From Terfezia claveryi (taxonomy: Eukaryota > Ascomycota > Pezizomycetes > Pezizales > Pezizaceae), in assembly GCA_015179025.1 (NCBI GenBank), contig WHUX01000099.1, positions 124,001-188,000 on the forward strand: a stretch of DNA of 64,000 nt, given 5' to 3'. Shown here piece by piece: positions 12,861 to 22,221 of this stretch. The position numbers and the translations under genes were made by a program. The notes under the pieces are model-generated. The model saw only the letters and a list, made by a program, of their open reading frames with translations, did not search any database and had not been told where the DNA came from. Within the stretch, counting starts at the first letter, position 1, and the number at the start of each line of letters is the position of its first letter.

Positions 12861-13256
12861 AAATGTGGAGGTGGAGTTGGGGGATGAATGGGAACGGATG
12901 TGAATGTTGCGTAATGATTTCTCCCCTTTCAAGAAATAATTTGATCAGTCTCCCAGCCCTGCGAAGAGGCACTTAGCCGAAATTTCTGCGTTACCTTAGT
13001 CTCGATAGTTGAATCTGTAAATGAGTGACTGCCTGCGAATTACCCTGAAATTCGAGGTGTTGTTGCAACTCTTGGCGTCATTCAATGTTGTGTCTTTAGA
13101 TTTCTAGATTCTTCACCTTAACGTCACCAAACACACAACCCTCTCGTTCACAACAAACCCTACCATACCACCATCAGCTAGTTTCTTACCCCAGTGCCCT
13201 TGGGGTCTTGTACGTGGTTGAAAGTCCCAGTGGGAGAAAGATAGTTGTTTGGAATA
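12861..13256. other. Intergenic, ligase 3' side and LSM8 promoter
   Basis: 396 bp with a CA-rich stretch (about 13126-13180) before LSM8. No other feature is visible. Confidence 0.45.
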
Positions 13257-13762
13257 ATGTCCCAGCTTTTGTCATTTGTCGGTAGTATGTACATTCCAAA
13301 CTGTCATGTTATGCTTGTTATATGTGTTCTGCAGACATAACTTTTAGTTCTAGTACCTTGTAACCGCTCGTTCTAGTTATATAATTGGGGCAGCTTGCTA
13401 AGATGTTATGTTTTGGATGAACAGAGACCGTTACAATTCTTACCTCCGATGGTCGACACCTAACGGTAACCCACTGCTAAATTCCACCGCATCACATGCA
13501 TCTTAAGAATCATAGCTAATTTGATCCGCAGGGTAAACTAATGGGCGCCGACCAAACCACCAATCTCATCCTCAATTCGACAATCGAACGTCTCTTCCAG
13601 CCACTAAATTCCACGAAGCCGAGCGAGACTGTCAGTCATGGGTTGTACATCATTAGGGGCGATAATGTTGCTGTGTGCGGGCTTGTCGATGAGGAAATTG
13701 AAAAAGAGATTGACTGGAGTGAGGTCAGGGCTGCACCGTTGGGGAGTATGAAGCATACATAA
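13257..13762 (+). CDS. LSM8: U6 snRNA-associated Sm-like protein LSm8
   Basis: Three exons, 13257-13281, 13425-13465 and 13532-13762, encode 98 aa. Introns are 143 and 66 nt. The joined reading MSQLLSFVE-TVTILTSDGR-HLTGKLMGADQTTNLIL gives Sm motif 1 including DGR and the GxxxxxDxxxNxxL pattern; GLYIIRGDNVAVCGLVD is Sm motif 2 in its LSm8-specific form. LSm8 completes the nuclear LSm2-8 ring that binds the U6 snRNA 3' end. The first two coding exons are too short to show as long open frames, so the gene is easy to miss; only the third exon is obvious. Confidence 0.94.
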
Positions 13763-14270
13763 GCTTGTCGTCTATGGGACTTTTTGGGATTTGGTTGTTC
13801 AAGGCACGGCTATTGGGCTTAAGAGGGACAGAAGAGGTACATGGGAATGTCCGGTAGAGCTGAGAGGGCTACGACAGCTGCATTACACCAACCGCTTACA
13901 CCAGCTCCGTTCCTCAATTCACTTGCAACACCCTCACCCGGCTCGCCTCTCGAATTCTCTGCTACGAAATGATTCATTTTTGCAAGGCAATACGAAATAT
14001 AGTGATCAAAGGAGGGAGAAAATCTTACCACTACCCCCCTTTGCATATACCACAATTTAGCTGTAAATACTACTAAGCAATAATAGCTTCAGATTGCAAC
14101 GAATATCATACTCATAGAATTCTCATGTCCCTAAAATACTTCGTGCTGCAAAGCATCATACATACAACACATCGTAACCCGAAGAAGTAAACCGGTGTAA
14201 AATGAAGAGGAGACGGCAAACTCCAAAACGCCAAAAGATGAAAAAAGCAAATTCGTGCTTTGGTAAACAT
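13763..14270. other. Intergenic, convergent LSM8 / LRP1
   Basis: 508 bp between converging genes. Open frames on both strands here resemble nothing known. Presumed 3' UTRs. Confidence 0.45.
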
Positions 14271-14827
14271 CTACGAGCTGCCCGCCCCATCCTCTTTTGC
14301 TTCTTTTTCCTTTGCTAACCGATCCATGCGTTCATTTGCAGCCTGCCACCAAATCCAGATATAGTCAGTCACATTCCCTCATCGCCCGCCAGAAACCGTA
14401 TTTGGTGCCAGGCCTTACCAGAGCGTGCTTGATGAACCTCCCCGCAGCCTCTTTATCTAGACGTGCCCCCGCCCCGTCCTGCCTCGCTGCATTCTCTTCC
14501 GCATCCTTAATCTTGGCCATATATTGTTTCACACGTGTAAGCTCGCGCATTAGCGGGTGGTCTTTCGTTTTGATGCCGTTTAGTCGGAGGTATGCTGCAG
14601 CGGACTTGGTTAGCAAGCGAATCTGGAGAAGGAGAAGCTGTGTACAAACAAAATAGAAGCGACTCGAGAGCGTAGACGTGGATGACATGGAGCTTGGCCT
14701 TGTCGACGAGAGGAAGCTTGGATGCGGATTCGGAGATGGGTTGGGTGAGGAGGGGGTCGATGGCGTCGGTGAGGTCGGCGAGGTGGTCGTCGAGGTCTTC
14801 GACGAGAGATTTAAGGTCAGATTCCAT
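14271..14827 (-). CDS. LRP1: Exosome cofactor Lrp1/Rrp47 (C1D family)
   Basis: Three exons, 14827-14650, 14594-14419 and 14342-14271, encode 141 aa. Introns are 55 and 76 nt. The Sas10/C1D domain reads KLHVIHVYALESLLF across the splice into SYLRLNG, then HPLMRELTRVKQYMAKIKDAE, and near the end GRFIKHAL. Lrp1/Rrp47 partners Rrp6 in the nuclear exosome for 3' processing of rRNA, snRNA and snoRNA. The last exon (ANERMDRLAKEKEAKEDG) is inferred from a good donor (CTG/GTAAGG) and acceptor (GGCAG/GCT); without it the frame ends on an unrelated tail. The C-terminus is short and acidic/basic mixed, fitting the family's variable RNA-binding tail. Confidence 0.9.
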
Positions 14828-15355
14828 GGTGCGTAGATTGGGCGGATATGGGTTTGTGGTTCGTGATTGGAATTTATCCGGCTTTCGCTTGAGACGACAT
14901 CCTTACCGGTAATCCCAGAAAACCTTTTTATTTTTTTTGCGTGGAGCTAATCCCTGTGCGCGCCCGTACCCGCCGCTGTTTCAAACAACACCCCGCCATA
15001 TCTTTGCAATTGCTTCCTCCTCACTTTGCGGGAGGAGTCCAACAGTCCAGCCCCACGCCGGAGCACGCCAGCCCGATCCTGCCTGCGACACTGGTCGTTC
15101 AACGACATCTGTGTGCCTAAAAGTGGCCCCCCCAATTTTTTCCGCCGCCCTCTCATGCGCGAATGGCCACGACTCGGGGTATGGCGTCCCTGTCAGCACC
15201 ATCTGCGCCGGCATCTCCAGCGACACAGCACCTTCGACATTCAGACACAGACAAAGACACAGACACAGACACAGACTCCACTACGATTATATAACCTTTG
15301 GTCAAGTCCAGCCAATCGTCCAACCGAAACAGAGAATGTGACACCCCATCTGCCA
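14828..15355. promoter_or_regulatory. Divergent region LRP1 / ketopantoate reductase, with CAGACA repeat
   Basis: 528 bp between start codons. It holds a short (CAGACA)-type repeat at about 15242-15277. An in-frame ATG at 15155 would add 67 residues rich in Arg and His to the downstream enzyme, so part of this stretch may be coding (a possible mitochondrial leader) rather than promoter. Confidence 0.45.
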
Positions 15356-16516
15356 ATGACAACCCCCCCTCCACCACGGATACATATCGTCGGATTGGGA
15401 AACCTGGGTTGTCTAGTTGCGCATGCACTCCGGAGTATCCACCCCCGGCGGCCCGTCACACTGTTCACACATAAAACCTCTGTGGCTAGAATTTTTGAAT
15501 CCCACTATGGTGGGTTAATTACTGTGGAAAGGAACCGACTGGCTGTGTCTAGGAAGGGGTTTGATGTTGAAATCAGCAACATGGCTATAGAAAATCTACT
15601 ACCCTATGCAAAGCCATTATCTCCCCCAAAGGAGGACGAAAAAATCGACCATCTTATCGTCACAACGAGGGCCCCACATGCCAAAAAAGCTCTACAGGCG
15701 CTCATTAGACGCTTAACACCACAGTCAACAATTGCTTTTGTACAAAATGGCCTGGAAGTGGTTGAGGAGATAAATTCGCTATTTTTCCCAGATCCAGAGA
15801 CCCGACCGAATTATCTGCTTGGAGTTTGGCCACATGGGATTTTCTCACCCAAAGAACCTCTTTTCGAGCCATTCAGGGTGGTCATTAGAAGTTCTGCGAG
15901 GCTAAAGCTTGGTGTAATGCTTCCTACGATAGAAGGACCACCAGACCTCACTAAAGCCCCCGCGCATGCCGCTCTTCCTCCCACAACCGCCTACCTCCTC
16001 TCCTCCCTCCTCTCAGCCGAGGACCTAGCAGGGATGTACGTCGCCCCCCAAGAAGTCATTGCATCCCAACTCGAACGCTTCGCACTCAATGCGGTGATAT
16101 ACCCCCTCACAGTAATGTTTGACTGTCAGAATGGTGCACTTCTGCACAACAGCCACGCGGCACAGGTAGTCAAGGTCCTGCTTCACGAAATTAGTAAGGT
16201 CTTCTGTAAACTACCCGAGCTTGAGAGGCTGCATAATAAGGAGCTGCGGTTCTCTGAGGAGTCTCTGTATAATACGTTTGTGAAAGTGGTGAGGTATAAT
16301 GGAGAGAAGGAGAGTGTTATGTTGCAGGAGGTGAAGAAGGGGATTCCGACAGAGGTGGAGTATCTTAATGGGTGGATTGTGAGGAAGGGGGAGGAGCTGG
16401 GGGTTGAATGTAAAGGGAACTATATGATGCTTCATGTGGTCAAAGCGAAGGAGAAGATGGCGGCGAGGGAGAGGGAGAGGGAGCTGCCGATTGAGGGGTT
16501 GGAGACCAACTTTTGA
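15356..16516 (+). CDS. Ketopantoate reductase family protein (ApbA/PanE-like)
   Basis: Single exon, 386 aa from the ATG at 15356, chosen because the NADP-binding GLGNLGCLVAHAL follows it closely. The Rossmann domain covers roughly residues 8-190 (with IVTTRAPHAKKAL and IAFVQNGLEV, the conserved NG of the family), and the C-terminal helical domain includes QLERFALNAVIYPLTVMFDC, holding the conserved Asn-x3-Pro-x-Thr region, then VEYLNGWIVRKG with the NG pair that contacts substrate. PanE-type enzymes reduce ketopantoate to pantoate. Fungi also have a paralogue (yeast Cbs2/Pan5 relatives), so the substrate is not certain. A start at 15155 is possible. It lies 408 bp upstream of the PPC decarboxylase gene on the same strand. 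Confidence 0.85.
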   Translation: MTTPPPPRIHIVGLGNLGCLVAHALRSIHPRRPVTLFTHKTSVARIFESHYGGLITVERNRLAVSRKGFDVEISNMAIENLLPYAKPLSPPKEDEKIDHLIVTTRAPHAKKALQALIRRLTPQSTIAFVQNGLEVVEEINSLFFPDPETRPNYLLGVWPHGIFSPKEPLFEPFRVVIRSSARLKLGVMLPTIEGPPDLTKAPAHAALPPTTAYLLSSLLSAEDLAGMYVAPQEVIASQLERFALNAVIYPLTVMFDCQNGALLHNSHAAQVVKVLLHEISKVFCKLPELERLHNKELRFSEESLYNTFVKVVRYNGEKESVMLQEVKKGIPTEVEYLNGWIVRKGEELGVECKGNYMMLHVVKAKEKMAARERERELPIEGLETNF

Positions 16517-16640
16517 GGGCTACGTCAGGTTTTTTTGTTTTTGGATTTTGTACATGTGCCTGGCGGAGTCTACGGATCTTTGTTTTCTTCTCACATGGGG
16601 CTTGCATCATGGATGTGTATATTATTCATTTCTTACTTAC

Positions 16641-16729
16641 CTTTTTTTTTTTTCTTTTTTCTTTTTTTTTTTTCTTTTTTTTCTTTTTTTTTTCTTTTTT
16701 TTTTTTTCTTTTTTTTCTTTTCTTTTTTT
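16641..16729. repeat. T/C-rich homopyrimidine tract
   Basis: About 89 nt of T runs broken by single C (and one or two close groups) just 3' of the reductase gene. It may be a polymorphic microsatellite in the terminator of that gene; it makes long spurious Phe-rich open frames. Confidence 0.85.
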
Positions 16730-16924
16730 CGCATCTTAAGTTGGGATAAAAAAGCGGTAGATATCTGTGTTAGAACCTCATGTTAGAACCTCTAAATATT
16801 ATGCTACGTTGCTACGTTATAACGCTACTGGTTGCTTTGTTCTCCAGCCTGTCGATCTCCTACAAATGAACGTCCTACCAGATCCTGCACCTGTCCATCT
16901 ACAAAATAAGTACATGAACTCGCC

Positions 16925-17581
16925 ATGGACCCCCACAGCGCCAGCACACCATTCTTCGCCCCCCTCACCTCCACCTCCCGCACAAAGAAGCACCTCCTCC
17001 TCGCATGCACCGGCTCCATCGCCACCATCAAGCTTCCTGACATCCTCGCCGCTCTAAATCCCTACTCCGCGCACCTCTCCATTCACCTAGTCCTAACCCC
17101 CTCCTCACTTCACTTCCTGCCGTACATACTCACCCACCCATTGCCCGGGGTCGCAATACCAGCCCTCTACCCCATCGTCTCTCGTGCCTGGACTAACGAG
17201 GACGAATGGGTACAATGGACCAAAATGGGGGATCCAGTCCTGCATATCGAGTTGCGGAAGTGGGCGGATATATTGGTTATCGCGCCATTGAGTGCGGATT
17301 TTTTATCAAAGATGGTGGTTGGGTTTGTTGATGGGTTGCTTGCGGGGGTCATTAGGGCGTGGGATGTGGAAAAGATGATTGTGGTGGCGCCGGCCATGAA
17401 TACGTTCATGTGGCAGCATCCGCTGACGAGCGAGCAGATGGATGTGTTGAGGAATAAGTGGGATTGGGTGCAGGTATTGGAGCCGGTCGAGAAGAAGTTG
17501 GCGTGTGGGGATGTGGGGACGGGAGCGATGAGAGAGTGGAGGGAGGTGGTAGAGTATGTGGTTAAGAAATTAGAGTTGTAG
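16925..17581 (+). CDS. Phosphopantothenoylcysteine decarboxylase (HFCD flavoprotein)
   Basis: Single exon, 218 aa. It has the full set of HFCD/PPC decarboxylase marks: LLLACTGSIATIKLP (FMN-binding loop), LHIELRKWADILVIAPLSA containing the catalytic His, the substrate clamp motif APAMNTFMW, and ACGDVGTGAM with the active Cys. It converts 4'-phospho-N-pantothenoylcysteine to 4'-phosphopantetheine with FMN in CoA synthesis. It resembles plant/animal PPCDC and AtHal3 in being short; the long acidic tail of yeast Hal3/Vhs3 is absent, so it should be a plain enzyme rather than a Ppz1 inhibitor. It lies in tandem after a ketopantoate reductase-family gene. Confidence 0.93.
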   Translation: MDPHSASTPFFAPLTSTSRTKKHLLLACTGSIATIKLPDILAALNPYSAHLSIHLVLTPSSLHFLPYILTHPLPGVAIPALYPIVSRAWTNEDEWVQWTKMGDPVLHIELRKWADILVIAPLSADFLSKMVVGFVDGLLAGVIRAWDVEKMIVVAPAMNTFMWQHPLTSEQMDVLRNKWDWVQVLEPVEKKLACGDVGTGAMREWREVVEYVVKKLEL

Positions 17582-17728
17582 GGAAAGGAGGGAAAGGAGG
17601 GGAGAGAGAGGGGAAGAAGAGGTGGATGGGGATTATGGTGTTGATATCCATATGTTCATTCAAATTATGTATTCTACATTCCTTCATATGGAGTCATACA
17701 CCTTTATATGAAGGTATATGATCCACTC

Positions 17729-18666
17729 TTAGTCTTCATCAGGGTCATATAAATCCAAACCAAAGAACGCCTGATTACGCTGCTCCTCCCTCCTCCTCGC
17801 GCTCTCCAAATCCCTAGCCGGATAACTCTGCCCAGTCTGACTCGCCCCACCGGCCCCCCCATTCAGTGGTTCCGAACCTCCAGCCTGCTCGACTTTAACC
17901 TCCACCTCTCTATCCGCTCCATTCGACGACTGCTCTAGAGGTTTATTCGTGATAATCCCTTCACCTGCAAATGTGATCTGCGCTAATGCACCTCTCCGCA
18001 TGATCTCCTCACTCGGCCAGGGCGCGAATACCACACGCGATGATGGGTCCAAAGCAGCAGCTTCCTCGTTAGTGAGGCCGATGTTTGTCGTCGGCTGCTC
18101 GGCCGGAGCATTGCCACTGAGGGCTGCTTGGGGAAGAGGTGGCTGGGGAAAACGGGCGTTGGGAGGAACGGTGTACTTGGAAATCTTTCGGGCGTATGTG
18201 AGAAGCTCTTCGTAGGGTATTTCTGTTACGTACGCAATAAGGAGCAGTATTAGGTAAGTTCTAGAGAATGAGCAGCAGGGAAAGAGTTAGTCTACGAACC
18301 TCTAGCTGGAGGAAACTTTGTAGATGGAACAGTCAATAACTCCTTCCTCGTTTGAGCCAGTGCAGACAATAGTTGTGTGAGTCTCTGATCTAGAGCCTCA
18401 GACGTTGCCCGTAGGGATTGTATTTTATGGTGATTTGCCTGGTGCTCAGCAACTGCAAGAAACAGAATCGCACATTGTCAGCCGTAGAATTTCCAGGCGG
18501 GTAGCTGGAAATTCATACGCAGCTCTAAACTCTCTGAGATTTCATTATCGGCTAGTACGACTGCTGACGCAGCGATGGGGGAGGGGTTGTATGAGGAGAT
18601 GGATTCGATAAGCTGTGTGAGGGCGGCCTCGAGGGCATCGAAGGATTTTTCCATTATTTTGTCCAT
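17729..18666 (-). CDS. MED4: Mediator complex subunit 4
   Basis: Three exons, 18666-18519, 18452-18300 and 18222-17729, encode 264 aa; introns are 66 and 77 nt. The reading begins with a helical segment (FDALEAALTQLIESISSYNP), continues as HQANHHKIQSLRATSEALDQ coiled coil, and reaches the MED4 hallmark IPYEELLTYARKISKYT followed by PP-NARFPQPPLP. A later conserved stretch is FAPWPSEEIMRRGALAQI. Med4 belongs to the middle module of Mediator, bridging activators and RNA polymerase II. The C-terminus is Gly/Glu-rich and ends in an acidic GLDLYDPDED motif seen in fungal Med4. It diverges from the tubulin cofactor gene. Confidence 0.92.
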
Positions 18667-18890
18667 GCTGAGATGGTATATGCAGTTGGAAGGTGAAAAG
18701 AATGTATGACGTTGGCGTTTTGTTGTTTAATCGTTGAATACAAGGGTCTCGTGTGAACTTCGTTCAGTGGGGGCCCGCATGAGGGGAGACCACGCCAACC
18801 CACCAACCCACCAACAAACCAACCCTCATCGCTATAATCCACGATAAATAATCAACACATTTCATAATACCATCCGCCTAAAATATCATC
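18667..18890. promoter_or_regulatory. Shared divergent promoter MED4 / tubulin cofactor A
   Basis: Only 224 bp separate the two divergent start codons, including a CCAACCCACCAACCCACC repeat near 18795. Both promoters must lie here. No factor is assigned. Confidence 0.5.
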
Positions 18891-19392
18891 ATGCCGCCGC
18901 CATCTGCCCTCGGTATCAAGACTTCATCCGTCGTCCGCCTGATCAAGGAGGAAAGCAGCTACCACAAGGAATTAGCTTTCGCAAAGAAGAGCTTGGATAA
19001 GATGCTTGCGGGGGAGGAACCTGATGAATATGAGCTTCGGCAGCAAGTAAGTCAGGCTTTGCCTAGTCCGCGCACTGACAGCTAATTTATGCCTGGTTGA
19101 ACCAGAGGAAAGTCGTTGAAGAGACTAAGGCCATGATCCCGGAAGTAAGGACGCGACTAGAAACTGCTTTGGAAGCATTAAAGCTTCAGTTGGAGGTATG
19201 TCCATTAGTTTCATGCTTCAACTACCAAGTCCCCACCTCTTCTCTGGCTGGTGAGACTACTTTGGTTGCGTCCTTGCTGATTGCCCGTACGTACAGCAAA
19301 ATACGCCAGAGAGCGAGCCTGCGCAATGCAAAGAGAAGGCACAGAAGGCGATCGATGACGCACAGAAGCTGTTGGGAGAGGCCTTGGAGTAA
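18891..19392 (+). CDS. RBL2: Tubulin-specific chaperone A (TBCA/Rbl2)
   Basis: Exons 18891-19046, 19106-19195 and 19297-19392 encode 113 aa. The start MPPPSALGIKTSSVVRLIKE is nearly invariant in filamentous ascomycete cofactor A, followed by EESSYHKELAFAKKSLDKML, and exon 2 begins RKVVEETKAMIPEVRTRLE. It is an all-helical three-helix bundle that captures beta-tubulin during tubulin folding and guards against excess free beta-tubulin. The last exon (QNTPESEPAQCKEKAQKAID...LLGEALE) is acidic and ends in the third helix. The second intron, 101 nt, is the longest of the two. Confidence 0.93.
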
Positions 19393-22221
19393 TGGTAATC
19401 CTAATTCCCTTCTCAACCGGGCACCCCTCATGGTGGACTGGTAGCCAGGGGGGCTTGGGAGATTATAAGATGAAATGGAAATGCGGATATCAATTGTGTT
19501 CTATGGAGTTAAAAAAGGTGGGTTAAATGTAATGCCATGAAATACACGTGGAACAATCCCCCCTTCATCTATCAAGGAATATATGTTGTTGTACGACGCC
19601 CTGCCTACATACTGGCCCCACACCAGAGGGCACGATGAGATAGGCAAAGCGAGATAGGTAAAGACCTCTAGCCAGGATGTAAAAGGCCTAGGAGATGGTG
19701 CAACCACTGTGAGAGCGATGAGCGTATGTATAATCATCTGGTGGTGAACAAAGTGAAAGAGTGGATAAATCCCAAACTGCCGACTGGTGTACAACCAGGG
19801 GAGAAGGCGAGGGTGGTGCGAGCGGGTCTGAGAGGGAAACCCCCTCCTTTGCGGGTTACCCTCAACTCCCTCCCACCAGAGACCCCTCTCCGGTACACCA
19901 GCTCACCAGAAGCGCATTCAATCAATCACTGGTGTCATCACCTATATTAGACCTGCCACAGCTGGTAACGGGAATCAACATCCACTGTGATGCCTTCAGG
20001 ATCACCCAGGATGAAGGATTACCCACTCCTCCTATACCCTCAGACTCAATACACTACATACGATCAGAAGCTGCTGCCAATACATATATGACGCTCAAAC
20101 AAATGAGTACCAATTGCCAATCACCCTGTGTAGTCGCACCCCGTCCACACCACAATTGCTTGATATATTACACTTCAGCTTCAATATTACACATCGCTGG
20201 AGCGAAGAATTTTATTTGGATTGTCCTGAGTCGCCCATAGCATAGGCTGGCTTTTTTTTCAGGGCCCTCCTAAGTAGCCCTTCCCTACCTTTGGCATGGA
20301 TATGCTACCTTAGATGCTATGATTTTTTTACAATGTACAGTACAGTGTATGTGATTTATCATCCTACATGTACAGACCCTAGATAAAAGTCTTCAAAATC
20401 CAGCAAAAATTGTTGGAATTACTCTCGACTCATGAAACATCGCTGGCTGGAAAAGGACAGTTTGAATTCTAGGTATGAACATGGGTAGGATCAAGGATCC
20501 CAAAAGGGCCGGTCTCAATTAGGGAAAGCAGGATATAAGGAGCTGGAATTGTCGTAGGAAAAGGGAATTTTTCTTTAGAGCACTAGAACCATAGCAACAA
20601 GTCTATAGCGATATCTAGATATCTCCTCCTTGAATATACACGATCAATTATCTTCACGATTCCTCCGCTGCATAACCTCGTAATCTTACAAAAATACCCT
20701 CCGTAAACATCTGCACAGCATCTACTGTACCTTGCGAATTGAAGTCCTCAAAAACTGAAAAGTTGGGGAAATTTCTGATTTCTTAAATCTAAGGTTTTTC
20801 GTAAGCGTTTATTTGGATTAACATTTTTCTCCACTGTTGGTTAGTCTGGTTGGCACCTTGCCTAGTCTATTATAGCTATGCTACCAGTCTATACTTAGTT
20901 ACTCAGTCTGGTTTAGGTACCAGCAGACTACTAAGCATAAAGTTGAATCTACGGAGTTACACTACCACCAAAAAGAGGAAAGAGCCTCGATCAGTACATG
21001 TCCTGCAAATGTATGATATGAATTCCAGTGCCAATAAAATACCGCAATATCAAAACTATGGAGAGACAGGGGAGGGGGTCTTCATTCTCAGATAATGCGG
21101 TAGGTAACTAAGCAATCCAGGGTAGCTATGAATTCTTGTAGGAAAGTATCCTAGTACACTGGAATAGGAAGGAATTAGCATTGACAGCATCGCTATGTAC
21201 CATACAGCTTATATCTACATCGCATGTTAAAAACCATATGCCTTCAGGAAAGTGAGTACTGTACTGTAGCAGTGTCTTCTTACCTAGCCACAGCCGCTGG
21301 GATGCATATCCCTTGGGACTGTACTTAAGCCATAGGTTGGAGAGTATTGACAATAATAAGCTGGAGATCATTATACAGCTGTAGAGGACAGAGACTCGGA
21401 TTCAGCCCCAGGTTATCATCTGCAGTTGAAGGTTGGACTCGGATATCAGTCCTTGTCCTTGGGGTTTGTGATATAATGTAAGTAGGTACTGCATGATCAA
21501 CAGTTTCAAGTTACATCTCGGTCGAGGCACTGCAGTCATTACTCTATTGTCAGCACCAAGTCAAGGCATTTTAGCCATCTGGGGTTTTTTATTTATACTT
21601 GCCTGTATTTCCCAGTTGCCTATCTTAAAGAAAGTCGTTGTGTCGCACCTTCTCTTCGATCCCGGACTTCACTTTGGGCCTCGGTGTTTCGTGCAGGTTG
21701 CAGGCCATCTCACTTTTCCGCCCTTGGAATAGGGCCCCTCATTTGCCAGGCCCTAAACATCCCCGTTCTGTGGGAAATTACTCCTTGGAATATACATCAC
21801 AGCAGCAGGTACCGGTACCTGCAACCGGAGAGTCGCACCATCACTGTGTGCAAACATCCGCTCTCCAACGCATGCAACCAGCCCACCTCGCGACGATCTT
21901 CTGGAAGGACGCAACACGACCAAATGAGACAGGCTGGCGGCATCAACAACGGGAACTCTGCAGGAGCATGTAGTGCTTGTTTGAAGCCCATCTAAGCCAT
22001 ACTATCGTTTATATTTCAGGTTGGCCTCAATTCAATTGCTATACACACAGTCTTTGTTTCGGGTTTCGCAGTCCCCGGCAAGTCGGCCCTGGGTAAATCG
22101 CCTTTAGGTAAGATTTGACAACTACAACAGCCAGTCTGGTTACAACAACATTTATTTAAGCAACATCACCACCGCCGTAACGGCAAGCACTGGGCGGCCT
22201 CACTGTCAAACGACAGGACGG
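19393..22221. other. 2.8-kb gene-free stretch
   Basis: Long interval between TBCA and PalI. The longest open frame (19761-20240, 159 codons from GTG) has no family features and no Met start of its own. The stretch contains scattered TACAGTAC-like motifs and AT-rich patches but no tRNA-, rRNA- or transposon-like sequence I can recognise. It may be the extended upstream region of PalI. Confidence 0.5.

Noticed and set aside
16434..16786. Phe-rich frames over the T/C tract after the reductase gene
   Set aside because: Produced by the homopyrimidine run.
19761..20240. 159-codon open frame
   Set aside because: It starts at GTG, has no family features, and lies in a long gene-free interval.
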